DNA of 14,785 bases from JBIOUF01 sp044866695. Its GTDB lineage: Bacteria > Actinomycetota > Actinomycetes > Propionibacteriales > Nocardioidaceae. Positions 1-5,803 of the stretch are shown piece after piece. The DNA is taken from the NCBI GenBank assembly GCA_044866695.1, contig JBIOUF010000041.1:1-14785 (forward strand), written 5' to 3'. Position 1 is the stretch's first letter. Every line of letters starts with the position of its first letter. Under the pieces are notes generated by a model, which worked only from the letters and a program-made list of their open reading frames with translations, had not been told where the DNA came from and did no database searches. Made by a program: the position numbers and the translations under genes.

Positions 1-899
1 GTGTGGAAGAACTCCTCCTGGGTCTGGATCTTGCCCTCCAGGAACTGGATGTCGTCGATCAGCAGCACGTCCACGTCGCGGTAGCGCCGCTGGAACATCG
101 GGGCCTTGTCGTCGCGGATGGCGTTGATGAACTCGTTGGTGAACTCCTCGCTGGAGACGTACCGGACCCGCACCCCGGTGAACAGGTTGCGCACGTAGTG
201 CCCGATGGCGTGCAGCAGGTGGGTCTTGCCCAGCCCCGAGTCGCCGTAGACGAGCAGCGGGTTGTAGGCCTTGCCGGGCGCCTCGGCGACCGCGACGGCG
301 GCCGCATGGGCGAACCGGTTGCTCGACCCGATCACGAAGGTCTCGAACAGGTACTTGGGGTTGAGCCGGGTCTCCAGCACGCTGCCGACCGGCCGGATCG
401 GCAGGTCGCCGTCGACCTGTCGACCTGTCGCCATGTCGACTAGTCGGCTGGCCTGCTCGGGACGCGCCTGCTCGGGAAGCGCACGGGGGACTCCGGTCGG
501 CCCGCCGGACGGCGCTCGCTCGGGGTCGACCCGGACCGCGATCCGGATCTGGCTGGAGAACGCGTCGGTCAGCGCGTCCTCGAGCCGGGTCCGCAGGCGA
601 CCCTCGATCTGGCTGCGGGTGAACTCGTCGCCCACCGCGATGATCGCGGTGTTCTCGTGCAGGCCGACCGGTTGGCTGGTGTCCAGCCAGGCCTTCTGCA
701 TGGGGGGCAGGTCGTCGACCAGGCGGCGCCACATGCGGACCAGGTCGCCGGGTGACACCTCGGGCGCCTGACCGGCCAGGCGGGTCCGCGCCTCGGCGGC
801 GAAACCGGGGTCCGTGCTGTCGCCGGCCGTCCCCGCGCGGTCGTGCCAGGAGTCGGCGAGGGTGGCGTCGAGGCTGCGGGTGTCGGTCCGGTTGTCCAC
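1..899 (-). CDS. dnaA: Chromosomal replication initiator protein DnaA (N-terminal part, cut by window edge)
   Basis: DnaA is the AAA+ ATPase that binds DnaA boxes, opens the origin and loads the helicase. About 299 residues are visible and the reading frame is still open at position 1, so the C-terminal AAA+ lid and the DNA-binding domain IV lie outside. Domain I is visible around residues 30-105 (it includes DLVRMWRRLV and VGDEFTRSQIEGRLR). A short linker follows, then domain III beginning LNPKYLFETFVIGSSNRFAHA. Walker A is GDSGLGKT at residues 219-226 and Walker B is LLIDDIQF with Asp282 and Asp283. The start is the GTG at 899, which begins VDNRTDTRS; the frame stays open upstream, but no better start is seen and the GTG lies inside a DnaA box. 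The domain II linker is short (roughly 30-40 residues) compared with the very long one in Streptomyces. Identity is certain; the start is likely but has a weak ribosome binding site. Confidence 0.97.
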   Translation of the reverse strand, partial: MDNRTDTRSLDATLADSWHDRAGTAGDSTDPGFAAEARTRLAGQAPEVSPGDLVRMWRRLVDDLPPMQKAWLDTSQPVGLHENTAIIAVGDEFTRSQIEGRLRTRLEDALTDAFSSQIRIAVRVDPERAPSGGPTGVPRALPEQARPEQASRLVDMATGRQVDGDLPIRPVGSVLETRLNPKYLFETFVIGSSNRFAHAAAVAVAEAPGKAYNPLLVYGDSGLGKTHLLHAIGHYVRNLFTGVRVRYVSSEEFTNEFINAIRDDKAPMFQRRYRDVDVLLIDDIQFLEGKIQTQEEFFH

Positions 900-913
900 C
901 TGCGTTGTCCACC
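892..913 (-). promoter_or_regulatory. Two tandem DnaA boxes at the dnaA translation start
   Basis: GGTGGACAA occurs twice on the minus strand, at 900-892 and 913-905, 13 bases apart and in the same orientation. Each differs from the actinobacterial box (TGTGGACAA) at one position. The downstream copy contains the GTG start codon of dnaA and encodes its first residues V-D-N. The upstream copy also holds a GTG, but in another frame. DnaA binding here would be expected to repress dnaA expression; this is inferred from known DnaA autoregulation. Confidence 0.6.
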
Positions 914-1033
914 AGCTTCCGTGTCGACGTCTGTCACCTGCTGTGTGAGCCTGCCGTGCGCGCAACCGGCCGCCCTCGGACCAGGCCGCGACGACGGTAC
1001 CGACCTCCGGCGCAATCAGGTGCTTCCACAAAC

Positions 1034-1042
1034 TTGTCCACA
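1034..1042 (+). promoter_or_regulatory. DnaA box (perfect TTGTCCACA)
   Basis: TTGTCCACA matches the actinobacterial DnaA-box consensus exactly and lies about 135 bases upstream of the dnaA start. A degenerate copy (GCTTCCACA, 1022-1030) lies just beside it. Confidence 0.75.
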
Positions 1043-1209
1043 GCCTGTGCATGCGCCGACAGGCGTGCCGGACGGGACAGGTGCGGGGGTATCGCCGAGC
1101 CGGACCCGGTGACGACCGGACGCCGGAGACCGGTGCTGGGGGGCAGAGCGGGTCCGAGGGGAAGTCGGGATGCGGCACGCTAACAACTGGCGGACCGAGC
1201 GAGCAAGGG

Positions 1210-1218
1210 CTGTCCACA
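1210..1218 (+). promoter_or_regulatory. DnaA box (CTGTCCACA, one mismatch)
   Basis: CTGTCCACA differs from TTGTCCACA only at the first base. It lies about 30 bases upstream of the likely rpmH promoter, so DnaA bound here could influence rpmH as well as origin structure. Confidence 0.5.
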
Positions 1219-1250
1219 GGTGGTCCGGAGGGGTGGCAGCGCGCGCCGGT

Positions 1251-1279
1251 TTGACCGTTCTGAGCGGCTCACGTACCGT
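1251..1279 (+). promoter_or_regulatory. Likely housekeeping promoter of rpmH operon
   Basis: A -35 element TTGACC (1251-1256) and a -10 element TACCGT (1274-1279) are separated by exactly 17 bases. Both fit the actinobacterial principal sigma consensus (TTGAC / TANNNT). Transcription would start near 1286, leaving a leader of about 155 bases before rpmH at 1442. It is the best promoter-like sequence seen in this gap. Confidence 0.65.
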
Positions 1280-1441
1280 TGAGCCGCCGACCCAGGCCGT
1301 GCGGTGTGGCGTGCCTTCGCCCTCGTTGACGACCCCGGAGCTGGCCGGGAGCGCGTCCGAGGTGGAGGCCGGCCCCACGCTCTCGCATCCGCCCGTTCGG
1401 CCCCTGAGCTCGTCCACCACACCGAGACCCGGAGACCGACG

Positions 1442-1579
1442 TTGAGCAAGCGCACGTACCAGCCGAACAACCGTCGTCGCGCCAAGACGCACGGCTTCCG
1501 CCTGCGCATGCGCACGCGCGCGGGGCGTGCGATCCTGTCCGCCCGTCGCAGCAAGGGCCGCAAGCGTCTCGCCGTCTGA
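1442..1579 (+). CDS. rpmH: Large ribosomal subunit protein bL34
   Basis: The product is a 45-residue, very basic protein of the 50S subunit. It begins with SKRTYQPNNRRRAKTHGF and ends with RAGRAILSARRSKGRKRLAV, the hallmark bL34 sequence, at the usual actinobacterial length. The start is TTG at 1442. GGAG at 1431-1434 lies seven bases upstream, and no ATG or GTG fits the conserved N-terminus. It is the first gene of the rpmH-rnpA-yidD-yidC-jag-rsmG cluster and is divergent from dnaA. A promoter at 1251-1279 is the likely source of transcription, and a GNRA-loop hairpin directly follows the stop codon. Confidence 0.97.
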   Translation: MSKRTYQPNNRRRAKTHGFRLRMRTRAGRAILSARRSKGRKRLAV

Positions 1580-1599
1580 GGCGGTCCGCGAGGACCGTC
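1580..1599 (+). terminator. Hairpin between rpmH and rnpA (attenuator or RBS-masking stem)
   Basis: CGGTCC (1582-1587) and GGACCG (1592-1597) pair perfectly around a GCGA tetraloop of the stable GNRA class. A G-U and a G-C pair can extend the stem to eight base pairs (1580-1599). It starts right after the rpmH stop and ends four bases before the rnpA GTG. No U-tract follows, so a simple intrinsic terminator is unlikely. The 3' side contains GAGG (1590-1593), the only plausible ribosome binding site for rnpA. Confidence 0.55.
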
Positions 1600-1603
1600 C
1601 GGC

Positions 1604-1969
1604 GTGCTTGCCACCTCTCACCGGCTCCGATCGAGCCGCGGCTTCTCCGACACCGTCCGGCACGGCCGGCGGGCCGGAAGTGCGACCCTCGTCGGGCACC
1701 TGCTCCCGGCGCCCGCAGCCGAGGCGGCCGCCCATCCGGTCCGGGTCGGCCTGGTGGTGGGGCGCGGCGTCGGCAACGCCGTGCACCGCAACCGCGTCAA
1801 GCGTCGCCTGCGGCACCTCGTGCGCACCAGGCTCCGGGCCCTGCCGGACGGGGCGACCCTGGTGCTGCGCGCGCTGCCGGCGTCGGCGCGGGCGTCGTCG
1901 GCCGAGCTGGGCCGCGACCTCGACCGCGTCCTCGCCAGGCTGGTCGCGACGCCGGCGGTGCGGCGATGA
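1604..1969 (+). CDS. rnpA: Ribonuclease P protein component
   Basis: This is the protein cofactor of RNase P; it binds the catalytic RNA and helps process the 5' end of precursor tRNAs. The 121-residue product starts LATSHRLRSSRGFSDTVRHG, typical of actinobacterial RnpA, and carries the RNR signature region HRNRVKRRLRHLVR at residues 61-74. Length is normal. The GTG start at 1604 lies 24 bases after rpmH; its only ribosome binding candidate, GAGG at 1590-1593, sits within a hairpin. The gene's stop overlaps the yidD start by four bases (ATGA at 1966-1969), which implies translational coupling. Confidence 0.95.
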   Translation: MLATSHRLRSSRGFSDTVRHGRRAGSATLVGHLLPAPAAEAAAHPVRVGLVVGRGVGNAVHRNRVKRRLRHLVRTRLRALPDGATLVLRALPASARASSAELGRDLDRVLARLVATPAVRR

Positions 1970-2199
1970 AGTACCTGCTGATCGGGCTGCTGCGCGCCTA
2001 CCGGCTGCTGGTCAGCCCGCTGTACGGCCAGGTGTGCCGCTACCATCCGTCCTGCTCGGCCTACGCGCTCGAGGCGGTGACCGTGCACGGCAGCCTGCGT
2101 GGCAGCTGGCTCGCCGTACGTCGCCTGGCCCGGTGCCACCCATGGGCGCCCGGCGGGTACGACCCAGTCCCACCGGCCCACCGCAGAGTAGGAGCCTGA
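1966..2199 (+). CDS. yidD: Membrane protein insertion efficiency factor YidD
   Basis: YidD is a small membrane-associated protein thought to assist YidC-dependent insertion of inner-membrane proteins. The 77-residue product has the family core: an amphipathic N-terminus (MKYLLIGLLRAYRLLVSPLYG), then CRYHPSCSAYALEAV with its conserved cysteines, and RCHPWAPGGYDPVP near the end. The ATG start overlaps the rnpA stop as ATGA, and the stop lies three bases before the yidC start. The position between rnpA and yidC is the conserved bacterial arrangement. Confidence 0.95.
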   Translation: MKYLLIGLLRAYRLLVSPLYGQVCRYHPSCSAYALEAVTVHGSLRGSWLAVRRLARCHPWAPGGYDPVPPAHRRVGA

Positions 2200-2202
2200 G
2201 CG

Positions 2203-3246
2203 TTGGACTCCCTGGCGCAGCTCGGCAGCGCGATCATGGCGCCGCTCTACTGGGTCACCTCGCTGATCCTGTCCGGCTTCCACAACCTGTTCTCGACGTT
2301 CCTCCCACCGGACTCCGGCGCCGCGTGGGCGTTGTCCATCATCGGGCTGACCGTCGTGATCCGGGCCGCCCTGATCCCGCTGTTCGTCAAGCAGATCAAG
2401 TCCAGCCGCAACATGCAGCTGCTCCAGCCCCGGGTCCGCGAGCTGCAGAAGAAGTACGCCCACGACCGGGAGAAGCTGGGCCAGGAGACGATGGCCCTCT
2501 ACCGGGAGACCGGGACCAACCCGTTCGCGTCGTGCCTGCCGATCCTGCTGCAGATGCCGATCTTCCTGGCGCTGTTCCGGCTCATCGACAACGCCGCCAA
2601 CGGCAAGGCCAAGGGCGTCTTGACCCAGGAGCAGGTGGATTCGCTGTCCAGCGCCACCATCTTCGGGGCGCACATCGCCGACACGTTCACCAAGGCGTCG
2701 GGGGAGAGCGCGACGCAGGTCCGGATCCTCGCCGCGGTCCTGGTGGTCGCGATGACGGCGACGACCTTCCTCACCCAGCGGCAGCTGATGAGCAAGAACA
2801 TGCCCGCCGACGCCATGAAGGGTCCCTACGCCCAGCAGCAGAAGATGCTGCTGTACATCCTCCCGCTGGTGTTCGCGATCGGTGGCATCGCGTTCCCGAT
2901 CGGCGTGCTGATCTACTGGACCACCTCCAACCTGTGGACGATGGGCCAGCAGTTCTACGTGATCCGCAACAACCCGGCCCCGGGCACTCCGGCCGCGGCG
3001 GCCAAGGAGGCCCGTGACGCGGCGAAGCGGAAGGCCAAGGGCGTCGCCGAGCCGGCGGCGGCCCCGCCCGAGCCGTCCGACCCCCCACCGCCGCCTCGCC
3101 GCCAGCAGCCCAAGCGACAGTCCAGGGAACAGCGGAAGAAGAAGCGGCCGCCGGGCCAGCTGCCCGGCCAGCCGGGTTCCGGCCCGAACCCGCCGGACCC
3201 GGACCCGCCGACGGCGGGGCCGCCGGGCTCGGGGGACCGAGGCTGA
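2203..3246 (+). CDS. yidC: Membrane protein insertase YidC (Oxa1 family)
   Basis: YidC inserts and folds proteins in the cytoplasmic membrane, alone or with SecYEG. The product is 347 residues in the short Gram-positive/actinobacterial form, without the large periplasmic domain of enterobacterial YidC. Hydrophobic segments lie near residues 13-30, 41-62, 110-128, 175-190 and 215-240. The conserved functional arginine of the hydrophilic groove is Arg54 (TVVIRAALIPL), and the cytoplasmic loop QPRVRELQKKYAHDREKLGQ follows. From about residue 265 the tail is rich in Ala, Pro, Lys and Arg, which suggests a disordered, ribosome- or RNA-contacting tail. The start is TTG at 2203, with GGAG at 2191-2194 eight bases upstream and the yidD stop just before it. 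Confidence 0.95.
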   Translation: MDSLAQLGSAIMAPLYWVTSLILSGFHNLFSTFLPPDSGAAWALSIIGLTVVIRAALIPLFVKQIKSSRNMQLLQPRVRELQKKYAHDREKLGQETMALYRETGTNPFASCLPILLQMPIFLALFRLIDNAANGKAKGVLTQEQVDSLSSATIFGAHIADTFTKASGESATQVRILAAVLVVAMTATTFLTQRQLMSKNMPADAMKGPYAQQQKMLLYILPLVFAIGGIAFPIGVLIYWTTSNLWTMGQQFYVIRNNPAPGTPAAAAKEARDAAKRKAKGVAEPAAAPPEPSDPPPPPRRQQPKRQSREQRKKKRPPGQLPGQPGSGPNPPDPDPPTAGPPGSGDRG

Positions 3247-3303
3247 GGCTGCGCGGCGTACCGGTCAGACCAAGAGCGCGTTCGACGAAGAGGTGCGAAG
3301 ACC

Positions 3304-3846
3304 ATGAGCGAGGAGATCCCCACCGGCACGACGCAGACCCCCATGGAGTCTCCCGGTGAGACCCCCGTGGCCCCCGCCGACGGTGACCCCGTGGCGAGCC
3401 TGGAGCGCGAGGGCGACATCGCGGCCGACTACCTCGAGGAGCTGCTCGACATCGCCGATCTCGACGGCGATCTGGACATGGACGTCGAGGGGGACCGCGC
3501 GTCGGTCTCCATCGTCGGCGGTGCCCTGGACCAGCTTGTCGGCCGCAACGGCGAGGTGCTGGACGCGCTACAGGAGCTGACCCGCCTGGCGGTGCTGCGC
3601 GGAACGGGGGAACGGTCTCGGCTGATGCTGGACATCGCCGGATACCGGGCTGCGCGTCGGGCGTCCTTGGAGAGGCTCGCCGAGAAGGTCGCGACCGAGG
3701 TGCGCGAGTCCGGGACCGCGGTCGCCCTGGAACCGATGACGCCCTTCGAGCGCAAGGTGGTGCACGACGCCGTGGCCACGGCCGGGCTCAGGACCGAGTC
3801 GGAGGGGGTCGAACCCCACCGGTACGTGGTGGTGAACCCCGCCTGA
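3304..3846 (+). CDS. jag: Jag/KhpB-type KH and R3H domain RNA-binding protein
   Basis: Proteins of this family (Jag, also called EloR or KhpB) bind RNA and affect cell elongation and division in Gram-positive bacteria. The 180-residue product has an acidic N-terminal stretch (residues 1-62). A KH-II domain follows with the turn VGRNGEVLDALQELTRL near 79-95. An R3H domain covers about 118-180, with the Arg150-x3-His154 pair in PFERKVVHDAV and the terminal EPHRYVVVNPA. The separate Jag_N domain of Firmicutes proteins is absent, as is usual in actinobacteria. The ATG at 3304 has a purine-rich stretch upstream (GAAGAGG near 3288). It lies 57 bases after yidC and directly before rsmG in the conserved cluster. 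Confidence 0.93.
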   Translation: MSEEIPTGTTQTPMESPGETPVAPADGDPVASLEREGDIAADYLEELLDIADLDGDLDMDVEGDRASVSIVGGALDQLVGRNGEVLDALQELTRLAVLRGTGERSRLMLDIAGYRAARRASLERLAEKVATEVRESGTAVALEPMTPFERKVVHDAVATAGLRTESEGVEPHRYVVVNPA

Positions 3847-3856
3847 CGCCAGGCGG

Positions 3857-4600
3857 ATGTTTCACGTGAAACCAGACCCGGACCTAGTCACTGCCCCAGG
3901 GCCGCGGGACTCCGGCGGAGCCGTGGCCCGGCTGTTCGGGGAGACCCTCCCGCTCGCGAGACGGTACGCCGAGACCCTCGCGACCACCGCCGTCGACCGC
4001 GGTCTGATCGGTCCTCGAGAGCCGCCCCGACTGTGGCAGCGGCACCTGGTCAACTGCGCGGTGGTGGCACCGGCGCTGCCGGACGGAGCGGTGGTGGCCG
4101 ATGTCGGCAGCGGTGCCGGACTGCCCGGCCTGGTGCTCGCCATCATGCGGCCCGACCTGACCGTGGTGCTCATCGAGCCACTGCTCCGGCGCAGCACCTT
4201 CCTGGCCGAGACCGTCGAGGAGCTGGGGCTGAGCCGGGTCGAGGTGGTGCGGGCGCGCGCCGAGGAGCTCCACGGTCGGCGGGACTTCGAGATCGTGACA
4301 GCTCGAGCCGTGGCGTCGCTGGACCGTCTGGCCCGGTGGTGTCTCCCCCTGGTCCGTCCCGGCGGCGTGATGCTGGCGATGAAGGGCGCGTCGGTCGAGG
4401 CGGAGCTGGCCGCGGCTCGGCCCGTCATCGCACGGCTGGGTGGGCGGTCTCCTTGCGTGGAGCGGTACGGCGTCGGAGTGATAGAACCGCCCGTCACGGT
4501 CGTCCGGGTCGTGCGGGACCCCGGTCGCGGTCTAGGGTTGTCCCGACCGCAGCGTGCGACGCGCGACAGGGGACGACGTGCGGAAGATGGGGGCTCGTAG
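3857..4600 (+). CDS. rsmG: 16S rRNA (guanine-N7) methyltransferase RsmG (GidB)
   Basis: RsmG uses S-adenosylmethionine to methylate N7 of a guanine in the 530 loop of 16S rRNA; loss of the enzyme commonly gives low-level streptomycin resistance. The 247-residue product has the SAM-binding motif VADVGSGAGLPGLVLA starting near residue 80. LIEPLLRRSTFLAETVEELGL follows, as does the later VTARAVASLDRLARW segment. The first codons, M-F-H-V-K-P, are written by a parS site. The ATG at 3857 has almost no room for a ribosome binding site, since AGGCGG directly abuts it. The GTG at 3866 has the same AGGCGG nine bases upstream and may be the real start (244 residues). The parA start beside parS is arranged the same way. 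Confidence 0.95.
   Translation: MFHVKPDPDLVTAPGPRDSGGAVARLFGETLPLARRYAETLATTAVDRGLIGPREPPRLWQRHLVNCAVVAPALPDGAVVADVGSGAGLPGLVLAIMRPDLTVVLIEPLLRRSTFLAETVEELGLSRVEVVRARAEELHGRRDFEIVTARAVASLDRLARWCLPLVRPGGVMLAMKGASVEAELAAARPVIARLGGRSPCVERYGVGVIEPPVTVVRVVRDPGRGLGLSRPQRATRDRGRRAEDGGS
3858..3873. promoter_or_regulatory. parS: parS site 1, overlapping the rsmG start
   Basis: TGTTTCACGTGAAACC matches the universal ParB-binding site TGTTTCACGTGAAACA at 15 of 16 positions, with the 14-base palindrome GTTTCACGTGAAAC intact. ParB loads here and spreads with CTP. The site covers the ATG and GTG start candidates of rsmG and encodes F-H-V-K-P. Confidence 0.95.
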
Positions 4601-4757
4601 CCGCCTTGTCACACGGCGGGTCTCGGCAAGGACGACTTCTGGCGTCGAGATACCCACAGTTTCCACAACCTTGTCCACAACCTCGTGGATGGGGCCGTGG
4701 GGACCGGTCCGGTCCTGCCAGCATTGCTGGTCCCGTTCCGTCCACCCCTCGGAGGGA
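4601..4757. other. rsmG-parA gap with DnaA-box-like cluster
   Basis: This gap holds one perfect DnaA box, TTGTCCACA at 4671-4679. Just upstream is a degenerate one, with the core TTTCCACAA at 4660-4668. The segment CCACAACCT occurs twice with a 12-base period (4663-4671 and 4675-4683). A weak 5-bp stem (CCGCC 4601-4605 / GGCGG 4615-4619) directly follows the rsmG stop. No clear -35/-10 pair is seen; a -10-like TAGGGT occurs at 4533-4538 inside rsmG. No gene is seen in the gap. Confidence 0.55.
4671..4679 (+). promoter_or_regulatory. DnaA box (perfect TTGTCCACA) upstream of parA
   Basis: TTGTCCACA is identical to the box at 1034-1042. It lies 95 bases before the parA start and 79 bases before parS site 2, far from the dnaA intergenic region. 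A second, degenerate copy lies one turn upstream. Confidence 0.65.
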
Positions 4758-4773
4758 CGTTTCACGTGAAACC
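4758..4773. promoter_or_regulatory. parS: parS site 2, overlapping the parA start
   Basis: CGTTTCACGTGAAACC keeps the full 14-base parS palindrome GTTTCACGTGAAAC (4759-4772) and differs from the 16-base consensus only at its two outer bases. It covers the GTG start codon of parA, so ParB bound here could also regulate its own operon. Confidence 0.93.
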
Positions 4774-5803
4774 AGCCCAGCCAAGCACCCCCACGTCGGC
4801 CTCGATGTCGGGCCGCGGCCTGACCGCGACGCCGGTCCCCACCCAGCCGTCGGACGGTGCCGGTGCGCGCCGGCAGGTGGTCTCGGCCGCCGAGCTGGCC
4901 GAGGCCGGTCCGGTCGCGGACTCCTCCACGCCGCTGGCCGCGGCGGTCGCGAGGGCGATGCGGCTTCGGGAGAGCCTGCGACACCGCCGCCCGCTACCAC
5001 GCCCCGAGCAGACCCGGGTGTTCGTCGTGGCCAACCAGAAGGGCGGCGTCGGCAAGACCACCACCGCGGTGAACCTGGCCGCCGGCCTGGCCCAGCACGG
5101 GCTCCGCGTGCTGGTGGTCGACCTGGACCCCCAGGGCAACGCGTCGACGGCGCTGGGCGTGGACCACCGACGGGGGGAGCGCTCGTCGTACGACGTCATG
5201 GTGGACGCGGTGCCGCTGGCCGAGGTGGTTCAGCCCAGCCCGGACGTGCCGGGACTGTTCGTGTGCGCCGCCACCATCGACCTCGCGGGCGCGGAGATCG
5301 AGCTGGTGAGCACGGTCGCCCGGGAGAACCGGCTGCGCAAGGCGCTGGCGGCCTACGACCTGGTCGGCTCGGAGGGGGTGGACCGGCTGGACTTCGTGCT
5401 GATCGACTGCCCGCCGTCCCTGGGGCTGCTGACCCTGAACGCCCTCGTGGCCGCGGAGGAGATGCTGATCCCGATCCAGGCCGAGTACTACGCGCTGGAG
5501 GGCGTCGGGCAGCTGCTCGAGACGGTCGAGCTGGTGCGGGCCAACCTGAATCCCGGGCTGCGGATCACCAGCGTGCTGCTGACCATGTACGACTCGCGGA
5601 CCCGCCTGTCCGCAGGCGTGGCGGACGAGGTTCGGCAGCACTTCGGGGACCTGGTGCTGCGCACCGCGATCCCCCGGTCCGTCCGGCTGTCCGAGGCGCC
5701 GAGCTACGGGCAGACCGTGATGACCTACGAGCCGGCCTCGCCCGGGGCGCTGAGCTACCTGGAGGCGGCCCGCGAGCTCGCGACGACCGGAGGCGACCGA
5801 TGA
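4766..5803 (+). CDS. parA: Chromosome partitioning ATPase ParA (Soj family)
   Basis: ParA binds DNA non-specifically in its ATP form and, with ParB-parS, moves replicated origins apart. With the GTG at 4766 the product has 345 residues. GGAGGG at 4751-4756 lies nine bases upstream. The frame opens earlier, with a GTG at 4685, but that start has no such site and would translate the parS region. The deviant Walker A motif KGGVGKTT begins at residue 92. VLVVDLDPQGNAS and the Walker B-like FVLIDCPPSLGLLTLNAL follow. The roughly 85 residues before the ATPase core form a low-complexity extension, common in actinobacterial ParA. The stop overlaps the parB start as ATGA, giving translational coupling. 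Confidence 0.96.
   Translation: MKPAQPSTPTSASMSGRGLTATPVPTQPSDGAGARRQVVSAAELAEAGPVADSSTPLAAAVARAMRLRESLRHRRPLPRPEQTRVFVVANQKGGVGKTTTAVNLAAGLAQHGLRVLVVDLDPQGNASTALGVDHRRGERSSYDVMVDAVPLAEVVQPSPDVPGLFVCAATIDLAGAEIELVSTVARENRLRKALAAYDLVGSEGVDRLDFVLIDCPPSLGLLTLNALVAAEEMLIPIQAEYYALEGVGQLLETVELVRANLNPGLRITSVLLTMYDSRTRLSAGVADEVRQHFGDLVLRTAIPRSVRLSEAPSYGQTVMTYEPASPGALSYLEAARELATTGGDR

Larger units (their letters stand above)
900..1441. other. dnaA-rpmH intergenic region: dnaA control region and possible part of oriC
   Basis: This 542-base gap separates the divergent dnaA and rpmH genes and contains no convincing gene. It holds one perfect DnaA box (TTGTCCACA at 1034-1042), near matches at 905-913 and 1210-1218, weaker ones such as 1410-1418, and a good rpmH promoter near 1251-1279. 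No AT-rich unwinding element is apparent; the region is GC-rich throughout. In many actinobacteria the working origin, with a dense box array, lies between dnaA and dnaN, which would be beyond the left edge. The region is therefore best read as the dnaA/rpmH control region with possible origin function, not as a proven oriC. Confidence 0.6.

Noticed and set aside
1527..3017. 496-codon open frame on the plus strand over rnpA, yidD and yidC
   Set aside because: It is out of frame with three well-recognised genes and shows no domain.
4685..4765. Longer ParA start at GTG 4685
   Set aside because: It would translate the parS leader and lacks a ribosome binding site, while GTG 4766 has GGAGGG nine bases upstream.
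4033..5799. Upstream extension of the parB frame
   Set aside because: The conserved ParB start MTELPRRGLGRGLGSLIP at 5800 has a coupled ATGA overlap with parA. The upstream part overlaps rsmG and parA out of frame and is Arg/Gly-rich nonsense.
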